DNA from: Bacteroidota bacterium
GTDB taxonomy: Bacteria; Bacteroidota; Bacteroidia; AKYH767-A; 2013-40CM-41-45
DNA length: 64,000 nt
Direction: 5' to 3'
NCBI GenBank assembly: GCA_016721305.1
Contig: JADKIH010000007.1
Span: forward strand, 124,001 to 188,000
Positions 1 to 9,197 of the stretch are shown in pieces; within the stretch, counting starts at the first letter, position 1, and each line of letters opens with the position of its first letter. The translations under genes were made by a program, and so were the position numbers. The notes beneath the pieces are model-generated. The model was not told where the DNA came from, did not search any database, and saw only the letters and a program-made list of their open reading frames with translations.

Positions 1-306
1 TCCAAAATCACCACCCGAACCTCCGTAATATGTTGCCCAAAGACGAACACCTGCACCATTAAATTTTACAAGATATGCATCAGCACCTCCTGCATTAGCT
101 GTTTGATAAGCCCCCGGACTGGAGATCCCACTTGCGCTATAAGTCCAACCGACTACATAAACATTACCTGCGGCATCTGTCGTAACAGCATTCGCAAAAT
201 CGTCAGCTGATCCTCCGTAGTAAGATGCCCAGAGTCGGTAGTTTTGTGCGATGCTAAAATTTGTGATAGCAGCGAAAACCAAAAACAAGAGTAATTGCTT
301 TTTCAT
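1..306 (-). CDS. Secreted SBBP-type beta-propeller repeat protein, N-terminal part
   Basis: The gene starts at an ATG at 306 and runs leftwards off the window, with 102 codons visible. The N-terminus is MKK followed by a hydrophobic core ending in SIAQ, a typical Sec signal peptide. It continues with two copies of WA(S/T)YYGG (residues about 26-32 and 90-96), 64 residues apart, with AAGNVYVVGWT between them. This is the pattern of SBBP (seven-bladed beta-propeller) repeats, which in Bacteroidota usually belong to large surface or secreted proteins that often end in a T9SS or gliding-type sorting domain. The C-terminus is outside the window, so sorting route and function cannot be told. It is divergent from the exosortase locus, with about 220 bases between them. 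Confidence 0.75.
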   Translation of the reverse strand, partial: MKKQLLLFLVFAAITNFSIAQNYRLWASYYGGSADDFANAVTTDAAGNVYVVGWTYSASGISSPGAYQTANAGGADAYLVKFNGAGVRLWATYYGGSGGDFG

Positions 307-530
307 TGGAATTATTTTTGCGTGGGATAAGAAATAAAGACTGATAAAAATTCCGGAATCTCCCAAAGCCTTATCAGGCGCTGAAATTCACGGTGGTGGT
401 GGTATTTTCCAAAGATAGATTTTATTCTTTCACTTCAAAATCAAAAAACAAATTCATGGGAATAAACGGTATGACATAATGCAGAATCAAGCAAAATCGT
501 ATATTTAACGAAGCCAGTACGGAATAAACT

Positions 531-1110
531 ATGGGATATAACAAAGCAAAAAAGAGCAGGAAAATCAATTCAGGCAAAAACCTATGGTTGTTGAAATTTA
601 AAGAAAACTGGAATTCAAAGAAACCTGTCCTTCTCTTTGTTTTAATTTTCCTTCTCATTCTGGTCGCTTTTATTCGTTCCTGCTCACCGCCTTTTATCTG
701 GAAAAATTCAACCGCGAATTGTTAACGTCAATGCTGCAATTTCAAATTTTATACTGAATACCCTCGGACAGAAAACAACCGCCGTGGCTGAAAATATTTA
801 TTCTGCAGCTTTTAACATTAGCGTAAAACGGGGATGCGATGGAGTAGAAGCAATGGCACTTTTTGCCGCAGCATTACTGGCATATCCTGCAGCCTGGAAA
901 CTGAAGGCGAAAAATCTGCTCATCGGAATTAGCCTGCTTTTTTGTTTAAATATCATTCGCATTGTAAGTCTGTTTATGATTGGAGTCTATAAGCCACAAT
1001 ACTTCGAAACTTTTCACATTGAAGTCTGGCAAGTCATTTTTATTCTTGTTGCTGTAACGATGTGGATCATTATGTTGAGCAGGTATTCAAAAGCAAAATC
1101 ACATGCTTAA
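531..1110 (+). CDS. Exosortase/archaeosortase family protein (XrtH-like), frameshifted
   Basis: This is a multi-pass membrane cysteine protease-transpeptidase of the exosortase family, which cuts C-terminal sorting tails of exported proteins. The first 50 or so residues, with one membrane helix, are read from 531. The rest is read in another frame that is open from about 691 through 1110. The second frame carries the family's three catalytic positions: Cys in RGCDGVEAM, Arg in LNIIRI and His in ETFHIEVWQ. The two frames join near 690-715 (run of A at about 701-706), so one base is probably missing. At about 193 residues the joined protein is short, like exosortase H. The next gene overlaps its end by 8 bases, which implies an operon. 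The family is clear; the XrtH subfamily is my inference from length, the GCDG form and the partner gene. Confidence 0.72.
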
Positions 1111-1723
1111 AAGAAACCCTGTCATCTTCTTTTTTCTAAAAGCATTGCTTGTCTATGCGCTCTTGGCTTTCCCTTCATTTCTTTCAAAAGGTTATGAAAA
1201 ATTTTACCGTTCGGTGTCCCGAACATTTCTATCAACTGTGAGAGGAACCGGGTTTTGTGTCTTTGAGTCCAAAAATGACATTTCGGATACGGAGATAATA
1301 ATCGGGAACAAAACTCAGCTCGACGAGAATCAGAGAACTCGAACAATGAATATTCCGGTTAATTCCCACCAGGACGGCTACCTGCCAACCATATTACTCC
1401 TGTCGTTAATTCTGGCTTCGCCAATTCCTGTTAGAAGGAAAGGGAGGGCACTTATCATCGGATTTGTGCTCATGACAGCCTTCGTCTTGTTCAAAGTTTG
1501 GATCCGAATAATGTACACCTGCGACACCAATCCGTGGCTCCAATTGACTAATCCATCCAATTCCCAAATGAAAATAGTGAGCTTTATCAAAGTCAATTTC
1601 GTTACCTACGGAGCCCCATCTCTGACGCTCACCGTCATCTTATGGCTGCTGATATCATTTACCAAAAACGACGTCGAAGCATTTCATCAAACAAATTTTC
1701 CAATCCGAAATTCCGGAAAATAG
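1103..1723 (+). CDS. Exosortase-associated integral membrane protein
   Basis: This 206-residue protein has a hydrophobic N-terminal helix (about 8-25), a roughly 65-residue polar extracytoplasmic segment, then three hydrophobic helices (about 92-110, 117-137 and 170-187). The start codon lies inside the end of the exosortase gene (8-base overlap), so the two are probably co-translated. Small membrane proteins of this architecture directly follow exosortases of the H type and are named exosortase-associated proteins, but their role is unknown. I recognise no catalytic motif. It is called from position and topology, so the name is an inference. No substrate with a recognisable exosortase tail is visible in the window. 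Confidence 0.55.
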   Translation: MLKRNPVIFFFLKALLVYALLAFPSFLSKGYEKFYRSVSRTFLSTVRGTGFCVFESKNDISDTEIIIGNKTQLDENQRTRTMNIPVNSHQDGYLPTILLLSLILASPIPVRRKGRALIIGFVLMTAFVLFKVWIRIMYTCDTNPWLQLTNPSNSQMKIVSFIKVNFVTYGAPSLTLTVILWLLISFTKNDVEAFHQTNFPIRNSGK

Positions 1724-2026
1724 TAGCGAGAATCATCTTTAAATAAAAGGTTTCAAAAATTTGATTTTAAATTACTTAGGCCGCAATAAGAGGAATCGCC
1801 TTAAAGATGTTTTTTTCTAGTTTTTCAATGACATTAAACGTGATTTATCAGAGCTGAACAACCTGACACTTTAGGATATTTTGAAAGATGAAGTCTCAAT
1901 CTCCATCAAATTGAGCCTCCATTTTCAATCTGCACTATTCAATCTTCCTTAAAAAACCCGCCTCAATCTTCAATTTTCAATATTCAATCTTCAATAAATA
2001 CGTCTCCAATCTTCAATAAATTCCGC
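1724..2026. other. Intergenic region with CAATCTTCAAT-type repeats
   Basis: No gene is seen here. From about 1895 to 2020 the sequence is built of imperfect repeats around TCAATCTTCAATAAAT and TTCAATCTT, with at least six copies of the core. It ends just before the ffh promoter. I see no convincing terminator for the exosortase locus. Confidence 0.6.
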
Positions 2027-2034
2027 TACTTTTG
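2027..2034 (+). promoter_or_regulatory. Predicted -7 promoter element of ffh
   Basis: TACTTTTG is a perfect match to the Bacteroidota -7 consensus TAnnTTTG and ends 27 bases before the ffh ATG. No clear TTTG is seen at the -33 position. Confidence 0.45.
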
Positions 2035-2061
2035 CCCTGCTTACAAAATCGATGATTTATT

Positions 2062-3396
2062 ATGTTCGAGAATTTATCCGACAAGCTCGAAAGGGCGTTT
2101 AAAGTATTAAAAGGCGAAGGCAAGATTACGGAAATCAACGTAGCGGAAACGCTAAAGGAAGTCCGTAAAGCACTTTTGGATGCCGACGTTAACTTCAAAG
2201 TAGCCAAGCAATTTACAGATACGGTTAAGGAAAAAGCTTTCGGTCAGAATGTAATGACGTCGGTTTCTCCCGGACAATTGATGGTCAAGATCGCCCACGA
2301 TGAGTTGGTTCAGTTGATGGGTGGCGATAAGGTAGACGTTAATATCAACGAAAACCCGTCGATCATTTTGATGTCCGGTCTGCAAGGATCGGGAAAGACA
2401 ACCTTATCAGGAAAGCTGGCATCATTCTGGAAATCGAAGCGCCAGAAGCTTCCTTTGCTCGTTGCCTGTGACGTTTATCGTCCGGCCGCTATTGATCAGT
2501 TGAAAGTTCTTGGTGAACAAATTGGCGTTCCTGTTTACTCCGAAGAAGGAAATAAAAACCCGGTTGAAATTGCGAAAAACGGTATTGCCTTCGCAAAGCA
2601 ATTCCATCATAATCTGGTGATCATCGATACGGCCGGTCGTTTAGCGATCGACGAGGAGATGATGAACGAAATTGAAGCCATTAAGAAGGCCATCAATCCG
2701 CATGAAATTCTCTTCGTCGTGGATGCGATGACAGGTCAGGATGCTGTGAATACGGCAAAGGCCTTCAACGATCGACTCAACTTCGATGGCGTTGTTCTGA
2801 CAAAGCTCGACGGTGATACGCGTGGTGGTGCGGCGCTTTCCATTAAATCGGTTGTAAATAAGCCAATCAAATTTGTCGGTACCGGTGAAAAGCTCGACGC
2901 ATTGGATATTTTCTATCCAAGTCGTATGGCCGATCGTATTCTGGGCATGGGTGATATCGTATCACTCGTAGAAAAAGCTCAAGAGCAGTTCGACGAAGTA
3001 GAAGCAGCGAAACTCCAGAAAAAAATTGCCAAGAATCAGTTTGGTTTCGACGACTTCCTGAGTCAGATTCAGCAAATCAAGAAGATGGGAAACATGAAAG
3101 ACCTTTTAGGTATGATTCCCGGAGTCGGAAAAGCTGTTCGCGATATTGATATTAGTAACGATTCATTCAAACATATTGAAGCCATTATTCACTCGATGAC
3201 CAAAGAAGAGCGCTCTAATCCGGCGATCATCAATGGAAGTCGTCGCCAGCGCATTGCGAACGGAAGCGGAACTTCCATTCAGGATGTGAACAAACTCATC
3301 AAGCAATTTGATGAGATGAGAAAAATGATGAAGATTTTCTCAAACAAAGATCAGGCTGCCAAGATGATGAGAAATATGCCGGGAATGAGGAGATAA
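2062..3396 (+). CDS. ffh: Signal recognition particle protein Ffh
   Basis: Ffh is the GTPase subunit of the bacterial SRP. It binds 4.5S RNA and signal sequences of nascent membrane proteins and docks with FtsY at the membrane. Its 444 residues are the usual length. The N domain (1-90) is followed by the G domain with P-loop GLQGSGKTT (about 106-114), DTAGR (about 190) and TKLDGD (about 249), and the closing GTGEKLDAL. The M domain (about 300-444) is rich in Met and ends MKIFSN...MMRNMPGMRR, as expected for signal-peptide binding. It has its own promoter, and folD follows after 15 bases. The reading frame is intact. Confidence 0.97.
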   Translation: MFENLSDKLERAFKVLKGEGKITEINVAETLKEVRKALLDADVNFKVAKQFTDTVKEKAFGQNVMTSVSPGQLMVKIAHDELVQLMGGDKVDVNINENPSIILMSGLQGSGKTTLSGKLASFWKSKRQKLPLLVACDVYRPAAIDQLKVLGEQIGVPVYSEEGNKNPVEIAKNGIAFAKQFHHNLVIIDTAGRLAIDEEMMNEIEAIKKAINPHEILFVVDAMTGQDAVNTAKAFNDRLNFDGVVLTKLDGDTRGGAALSIKSVVNKPIKFVGTGEKLDALDIFYPSRMADRILGMGDIVSLVEKAQEQFDEVEAAKLQKKIAKNQFGFDDFLSQIQQIKKMGNMKDLLGMIPGVGKAVRDIDISNDSFKHIEAIIHSMTKEERSNPAIINGSRRQRIANGSGTSIQDVNKLIKQFDEMRKMMKIFSNKDQAAKMMRNMPGMRR

Positions 3397-3411
3397 TTAA
3401 ACTGCATTCTT

Positions 3412-4293
3412 ATGATTTTACTGGACGGTAAGCTTGTCAGCGCTGAGATGAAACTCAAACTGAAAGCTGAAGTAACCGAAATGGTAGCAGCGGGAAAACG
3501 CGCACCACACCTTTGTGCCATTCTTGTGGGAAACAATGGCGCTTCCGAAACCTATGTCTCCAGTAAAGTCCGAAATTGCGAAGAAGTCGGATTTGGTTCA
3601 TCGCTCATTCGCTTCGACAGTGATATTTCCGAAGAAGTTTTGCTCGACAAAATTCATGAGATCAACGACGATGAAACAATCGACGGCTTGATCGTTCAGC
3701 TTCCTTTACCACCTCAAATAAACGTACAAAAAGTTACTGAAGCAATCAGTCCTTCGAAAGACGTCGATGGTTTCCATCCGACCAATTCCGGACGACTTAT
3801 GCAAAACCTTCCGGCTTTCATTCCGGCCACTCCTTATGGTATTTTGATGATGCTCGACTATTACGGCATTCAGACCGAAGGAAAGACTTGTGCCGTTATC
3901 GGACGTAGTAATATCGTCGGTATGCCAATGAGTGTTCTGATGGCCCGCAATGACTCTCCGGGGAATTGTACGGTAACTCTGTGCCATAGCAAGACGAAAA
4001 ATCTGGAGCAGGTGACAGCAGCCTCCGACATCATTGTTGCAGCCCTCGGCCGTCCCGGTTTTGTCAAGGAAAACATGGTAAAAGAAGGTGCAATCGTGAT
4101 TGATGTCGGTATTACCCGTGTACCATCTGCAACCACAAAAAGTGGCTTTAAAATTGCAGGGGACGTCGACTTTCAGAACGTATCCTCTAAATGCGCATAT
4201 ATTTCACCGGTTCCCGGAGGCGTAGGGTTAATGACAATCATCGGTTTATTAAAAAACACGATGGCCGCCGCGAAGAAGGAAATCTCTTTCTAA
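3412..4293 (+). CDS. folD: Bifunctional methylenetetrahydrofolate dehydrogenase/methenyltetrahydrofolate cyclohydrolase
   Basis: FolD interconverts 5,10-methylene-THF, 5,10-methenyl-THF and 10-formyl-THF in the cytoplasm. It supplies formyl groups for purines and for initiator tRNA (fmt lies at 30.7 kb). The 293 residues show the family signatures: ASETYVSSK with the catalytic Tyr48 and Lys52 pair, DGLIVQLPLP, VDGFHPTN, the NADP-binding VIGRSNIVGMP, and the C-terminal PVPGGVGLMT. The ATG at 3412 lies 15 bases after ffh, so the two are likely co-transcribed. The frame is intact and the length is normal. Confidence 0.96.
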   Translation: MILLDGKLVSAEMKLKLKAEVTEMVAAGKRAPHLCAILVGNNGASETYVSSKVRNCEEVGFGSSLIRFDSDISEEVLLDKIHEINDDETIDGLIVQLPLPPQINVQKVTEAISPSKDVDGFHPTNSGRLMQNLPAFIPATPYGILMMLDYYGIQTEGKTCAVIGRSNIVGMPMSVLMARNDSPGNCTVTLCHSKTKNLEQVTAASDIIVAALGRPGFVKENMVKEGAIVIDVGITRVPSATTKSGFKIAGDVDFQNVSSKCAYISPVPGGVGLMTIIGLLKNTMAAAKKEISF

Positions 4294-4342
4294 TTTTACT
4301 GCGAAACATCCGTTTGGATGTGCTTTACCTTAATAATCACGA

Positions 4343-4951
4343 ATGACAGAATTAATCAAGTACCCTGTGATGGAAGATTTCTATACCATCCAGGGAGAAG
4401 GCTATAATACGGGCCGTCCTGCTTACTTTGTAAGACTAGGCGGTTGCGATGTGGGATGTGTGTGGTGCGATGTAAAAGAATCGTGGGATGCCGGCAAACA
4501 CATATTGTTGAGTATCGATGACATCCTGAAAAAAGTTGAATCAGGCACCGGCGATAATGTAGTAATTACAGGTGGCGAGCCGGCGATGTACGATTTAAAA
4601 CCGCTGACCGATTCGCTTCATCATAAGTTCTACAACTGCTGGATCGAAACCAGTGGCGCATATCCAATCAGTGGCGACTGGGAATGGATTTGTGTTTCGC
4701 CAAAGAAATTCAAATCACCATTACCCGAATCCTTATACAAAGCCAACGAATTAAAAGTAATCGTCTTCAATAAAAGTGATTTCGATTTCGCTCTGGAGAA
4801 TGCAAAAGGAGTAAACCCCGATTGCCAGTTATTCTTCCAACCCGAACATTCCAAATTCAATGAAATGATGCCACTCATCGTTGATTTCGTAAAAGCAAAT
4901 CCACTGTGGCGAATCTCACTGCAGACGCATAAGTTCATGCAAATCCTTTAA
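4343..4951 (+). CDS. queE: 7-carboxy-7-deazaguanine synthase QueE
   Basis: QueE is a radical SAM enzyme that contracts 6-carboxytetrahydropterin to 7-carboxy-7-deazaguanine in queuosine tRNA modification. The N-terminal FYTIQGEGYNTGRPA is typical. The cluster-binding CxxxCxxC is seen as GCDVGCVWCD (about residues 34-43), with the SAM-binding GGEP later as VITGGEPAM. At 202 residues it has the compact form common in Bacteroidota. It follows folD after 49 bases, which include a small ACATCC/GGATGT hairpin too weak to call a terminator. No other que gene is in the window. Confidence 0.93.
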   Translation: MTELIKYPVMEDFYTIQGEGYNTGRPAYFVRLGGCDVGCVWCDVKESWDAGKHILLSIDDILKKVESGTGDNVVITGGEPAMYDLKPLTDSLHHKFYNCWIETSGAYPISGDWEWICVSPKKFKSPLPESLYKANELKVIVFNKSDFDFALENAKGVNPDCQLFFQPEHSKFNEMMPLIVDFVKANPLWRISLQTHKFMQIL

Positions 4952-4952
4952 G

Positions 4953-5025
4953 GAATTTATGAATTCAGAATTATGAATTATGAATCTGGTTTCTGAATTT
5001 TAAATTCTAAATTTTGAATTACATT
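4953..5025. repeat. GAATT/TGAATTTTGAATT low-complexity repeat
   Basis: Imperfect tandem copies of GAATTATGAATT, TGAATTTTAAATT and CTAAATTTTGAATT lie directly after queE. The same family recurs at 53951-53979, again next to a gene end, and weakly near 19340-19372. Confidence 0.6.
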
Positions 5026-5087
5026 TCCGTGTAAATTTCCGTGATTGGAGCCTGCCCCTTGGGGGTGGGAAACAAATTAAAGAAAAT

Positions 5088-7038
5088 ATGAAAATTAAAA
5101 GCTTCTTACTGACCCTGCTCATCACTCTCTCACTCGCGACATACGCACAAAATAAGGAGGAGTTAACTTCATCTGTACCAAAAGCCGTTAGAGCATTCGA
5201 AACAGCTTTGAAATACTACGATGGCAGGTTGAACCAAAAAGCAGTTGAAGCACTTGATGAGGCAATCGAAGCCGACCCTAAATTTGTAGAAGCACATACA
5301 TTGAAGGGCAACATTCTCTCCGACATGAAAGAATATGAAAAGGCCATTGCCAGTTATAAGAATGCAATTACAGCGAGTCCTGATTTTTTCCCAAACACGT
5401 ATTACTCACTCGGAAAATTACAATACCGAGCCGGGCATTATGAAGAAGCAAAATCTTCGTTCACAAAATTTTTAAGTTATGATAAAATCAGCCCGGGGCT
5501 AAAGCAAGGAGCAAATGTTCTGAGTGCGAATTGTGATTTTGCAATCAATGCAGTTAAAAATCCTGTAGCATTTGACCCGACGAATATGGGTGATAGCATC
5601 AACTCAAAAGAAGACGAGTATTTCCCATCGTTTACAGTAGATGGACAATCTTTGCTCTTCACTCGTAAATTACCTTCAGGGAGAACATTTCAGGAAGACT
5701 TTTATAAATCAGAGTTAAAAGGATCTTCGTGGTCATTTGCAAAAGCTGTTACCGAGTTAAATACACCGGCTAACGAAGGAGCGTCTTTTATGACGGCCGA
5801 TGGACAATACTTATTTTTTGCCTCTTGTGAAGAGCTTGGAAATCCTGATTCGCGTCCGACCAAGGGAAGCTGCGATATTTTCATTGCTAAAAAAGTCGGC
5901 GATAAATTTATGAATCCGCGTGATTTGCTTGAACCGCTGAATTCAGGTGGATGGGAAAGTCAGCCATCATTTTCAACAGATGGAAGAACAATTTACTTCG
6001 TAAAAAAAGTGAAAGAAGCTTCGAATCAAACTCACACCGATATTTATATTTCTCAATTAGACGATAAAGCAAATTGGAGCGTTCCTGTTTCAGTAAGTGA
6101 TAAGATCAATACAAAGATGAATGAAAGCGCCGTCTTTATTCATCCCGATGATCAGACATTTTATTTCACATCAAACGGACATCCGGGAATGGGAGGAGAG
6201 GATATTTTTTATTCACGTCGTCAGATCGATGGAACTTGGGGCGATCCTGTAAACTTAGGCTATCCGATAAATACCGTCAACGATGAATTTGGTTTTGCCG
6301 TAAGTCCCGATGCTAAAACAGGGTACTTTGTTTCTGATCGTCCGGGCGGTTTGGGTGGTCTCGATTTATATTCATTTCCATTGTACGAAAGTGCGAGACC
6401 AAAAATCGTAACATACATGAAAGGTCGAGTTTTCGATAGTGAAACGAATGCACCTTTGGATGCATCTTTTGAATTGATTGATCTCGGTACTGGAAAAGTT
6501 ATGGTTCGATCTGTGTCTGATTCCAAAACCGGTGAATTTCTTTTATGCCTTCCAACCGGCAAAACAATATGCGCTCAATGTTTCACGTTCCGGCTATTTA
6601 TTCTATTCCGATCACTTCGAATTGAAAGATCCTGCTACAGCAAGTAAGCCTGTCAAAAAAGATATTCCGCTCAAACCAATCAAAGCCGGACAAACCATTG
6701 TCCTCAACAATATCTTTTACGAAACCGACAAGTTCGATTTAAAGCCGGAATCAAAAATTGAATTGGATCGATTAGTAAGTTTCCTGAACAACAATCCGAA
6801 AGTCCATTTCGAAATCAGCGGTCACACCGATAATGTAGGCGGAAAAGAGTACAACAAAACGCTCTCTGAAAAGCGTGCAAAAACCGTCTATGATTATTTA
6901 GTCACCGCCGGAATTCCTGCAACAAGAATGAGTTCAAAAGGTTTTGGAGACACCGTCCCTGTTGCCGAAAACACATCCGATGCCGGTAGAGCGAAGAATC
7001 GGAGGACGGAGTTTAAGGTGACTTCTTTGGACAATTAG
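5088..7038 (+). CDS. TPR-PD40-OmpA family cell-envelope protein, one frameshift
   Basis: This is a large periplasmic or outer-membrane-attached protein. Signal peptide (1-20, ending TYAQ) is followed by TPR-like helices (about 30-150), a WD40-like PD40 propeller (about 160-440), a carboxypeptidase-regulatory-like fold (about 445-530) and a C-terminal OmpA peptidoglycan-binding domain (about 540-648). The last has SGHTDNVGG, NKTLSEKRA and GRAKNRRTEF. PorE of the T9SS has this TPR-PD40-CRD-OmpA order, so it may be PorE or a paralogue. Residues up to TGK are in the first frame and QYALNVS onward in the second. The extra base lies in the AAAA at 6561-6564. The stop codon TAG (7036-7038) is formed by the first unit of an AGCTAAT repeat array. 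Confidence 0.85.
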
Positions 7039-7143
7039 CTAATGGGCTGATTAGCTAATTAGCTAATGATGTTTCATCGGAAGCAGTTGGTGTAGCGCCA
7101 TCAGCTAATCAGCTAATCAGCTAATCAGCTAATCAGCTAATTG
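7033..7143. repeat. Palindromic AGCTAAT repeat array between convergent genes
   Basis: Two clusters (7033-7072 and 7101-7143) of the unit ATTAGCTAAT/ATCAGCTAAT are separated by about 28 unique bases. TTAGCTAA is its own reverse complement and holds TAG and TAA on both strands. The array provides the stop codon of the OmpA gene from the left and of kdsA from the right. Confidence 0.8.
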
Positions 7144-7948
7144 GCAACAGCACGTATCGCCACCAACTTCACCAACAACCCCTCCAGCAAATCCAAATGC
7201 AGCATATTAGCGCCGTCGGATTTTGCGTTTTTCGGGTCGGGGTGAGTTTCTACGAAGATGCCGTCGAAGCCCGTAACAATTCCTGCTTTAGCGATGAGTT
7301 CTATGAGATCGGGACGACCGCCGGTAACACCGGAAGCTTGATTGGGTTGTTGCAGTGAGTGTGTGATATCGAGAATGACAGGAACATTATTCTTCTTCAT
7401 TTCAACAACGCCACGGTAATCAACGATCAAATCCTGATAGCCGAACATCGTTCCGCGCTCGGTGAGCATGACGTGATTATTTCCGGCACCGCGAACTTTA
7501 TCCACAGCAAATTTCATTGACTCGGCTGCGAGAAATTGTCCCTTCTTGATGTTTACGGTTTTGCCCGTTTCTGCAGCAGCAACTAAAAGTTCTGTCTGGC
7601 GACAAAGAAAAGCCGGGATCTGCAGTACATCGACGTACTTCGCAGCAATTGCAGCGTCATCGCTTTCGTGAATATCGGTTACAATGGGCACCTGAAAAGT
7701 ATCACGAACTTTTTCAAAATCTCCAATGCGTTTTCATCGCCTATACCGGTGAATGAATCCGTACGAGTACGATTTGCTTTGCGATAGCTAGCTTTAAAAA
7801 TAAAAGGAATTTTTAAACGGTCTGTAATTTCTTTAACTCGTTTTGCGATTCCCATCGTCATTTCTTCGCTTTCAACTACACATGGTCCTGCAAGGAGGAA
7901 GAAATTTCCGGAATCGGTATTTTTTATAAATGGAATATGATTCAACAT
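7137..7948 (-). CDS. kdsA: 3-deoxy-8-phosphooctulonate synthase KdsA, one frameshift
   Basis: KdsA condenses phosphoenolpyruvate with arabinose-5-phosphate to make KDO-8-P for LPS. Motifs in order are FLLAGPCVVES, FKASYRKANR, PIVTDIHES, FLCRQTELL, KKGQFLA, TERGTMFGY, LDITHS, and FVETHPDPKNAKSDG near the end. The Asn in KANR is the residue of the metal-independent class. The gene is split because the T run at 7710-7714 is one base short. Restoring it gives LEILKKVRDTFQVPIVTD and about 270 residues, the normal length. The ATG at 7948 lies 4 bases after the preceding gene. The stop TAG (7137-7139) is part of the AGCTAAT array. Confidence 0.92.
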
Positions 7949-7952
7949 CGCA

Positions 7953-9194
7953 TTAGAAATATTTGCCCAAAGATACAAAAGCCCCTTGAGCGCGTCCGTT
8001 TTTGAGGAAGAGCGCATCTACATAATCGCTGCCTATACGCAGTCTCCAGCCCTGGCGGGAATACTGATACGACAATCCGATATGAAATCCGCTATATCCA
8101 CCGTAACGCAGCTTTAGTGCTGCTGTATGATTGGAAGTGATTGTATAAGTATGAAGCTGATAAATCAGCAATTTAGATTCTGCATTGAATGTTTGCGACA
8201 GACCTGTCTCCATCGTCCATTTCTTCTTGACAGGAATTGAATAACTCACCTGGATGGTTGCCGGCAACCAGGTTGTTTCTGCCAGATAAGTTCTGTTTTT
8301 CAAATAAGGCTGAACTAAAGAGGAATCAAGATTGATGGATGATTCGACAGTGTCGGCAAAATTAAATAACTCGGAGATATCAACGCCTTCGAATCGAAAA
8401 GCTGTATCAGCCGTAACGAACGACGACTTCGAATTCCAGCTGATGAAACCGATATTAGATGCTTGCACCCGAAGCAATCGTTTCTTACTGTCTGTCCACT
8501 TGAAACCGAATTGCATCGTTCCGCCAAGTCCATTCACATCAGTGATATTATTTTTGACGGAGTCTGAACGATGAATGTGCAGATTCGCGTCGAGATCGAT
8601 ATAGTCACCAAACTCCGAAGTAAAAACAGTTGCCCTCGGTGCTTCGATCAAAAGATATTTTTGGCCTTTATTAATTCCAAAACCGCCCCACCATTCAATA
8701 ATATTCGTTTCATGTCGGAACCAGTGGCCAAAAGTAAAGGTAGCTTGCTGATAGTTTAGTTGTCGAAATAAAAAATCAGATAAGTCGGCAGTTTTTTTAG
8801 CGTAATTTTTATTTCCCCGGAAATAAACTTCAAACACATCTTTGCTGAAATCGGAACTGAAGTGATAGTTGTTAGAGAAATTAACCTCGTACCAAACATG
8901 ACGCAAACCAAACATTGAATCAGGTTTATGCTTGTATTGAACACCGGCTGAAAAACCGGCTCCGAAATAATTTTTGTCTTTGAGCTTCGGGCTCACCTGA
9001 TCTTTCATATCATCCGTAATGAATGAATTTCGGAAGTATGTCGAGCCCAATTCGTTTGTCAGAGCATTAGATCCGAAGAAATACTCGGTATTAATTCCAA
9101 TAAAATTCACTGCCGTCGAATCCGAATAAGATTTCGACGAAGCAGCAAACGAAAGTATAAGGAATAAAGAGAGAAGCGAGAATATTCTTTTCAC
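7953..9194 (-). CDS. Outer-membrane beta-barrel protein, DUF5723-like
   Basis: This 413-residue protein starts at GTG (9194) with a signal peptide ending near SFAASSKS. It consists of alternating amphipathic strands rich in aromatic residues and Gly and ends in SLGKYF. A C-terminal Phe is typical of proteins inserted by BAM. It resembles the DUF5723-type barrels of Bacteroidota, whose function is unknown. It begins 3 bases after the preceding lipoprotein gene, so the two are probably co-transcribed and may form one envelope complex. The family assignment is from general appearance and should be treated as tentative. Confidence 0.6.
   Translation of the reverse strand: MKRIFSLLSLFLILSFAASSKSYSDSTAVNFIGINTEYFFGSNALTNELGSTYFRNSFITDDMKDQVSPKLKDKNYFGAGFSAGVQYKHKPDSMFGLRHVWYEVNFSNNYHFSSDFSKDVFEVYFRGNKNYAKKTADLSDFLFRQLNYQQATFTFGHWFRHETNIIEWWGGFGINKGQKYLLIEAPRATVFTSEFGDYIDLDANLHIHRSDSVKNNITDVNGLGGTMQFGFKWTDSKKRLLRVQASNIGFISWNSKSSFVTADTAFRFEGVDISELFNFADTVESSINLDSSLVQPYLKNRTYLAETTWLPATIQVSYSIPVKKKWTMETGLSQTFNAESKLLIYQLHTYTITSNHTAALKLRYGGYSGFHIGLSYQYSRQGWRLRIGSDYVDALFLKNGRAQGAFVSLGKYF
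7968..7975 (-). promoter_or_regulatory. Predicted -7 promoter element of kdsA
   Basis: The minus strand reads TATCTTTG, a perfect TAnnTTTG, 19 bases before the kdsA ATG and inside the end of the upstream barrel gene. KdsA could therefore be expressed independently of its neighbour. Confidence 0.4.
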
Positions 9195-9197
9195 AGA

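Noticed and set aside
4307..4322. ACATCC-GTTT-GGATGT hairpin as terminator between folD and queE
   Set aside because: The stem is only 6 bp and there is no T tract; the genes are probably co-transcribed.
7021..7143. AGCTAAT array considered as a CRISPR or a phage attachment site
   Set aside because: There are no spacers of constant length, no cas genes and no integrase. The units are contiguous short palindromes.
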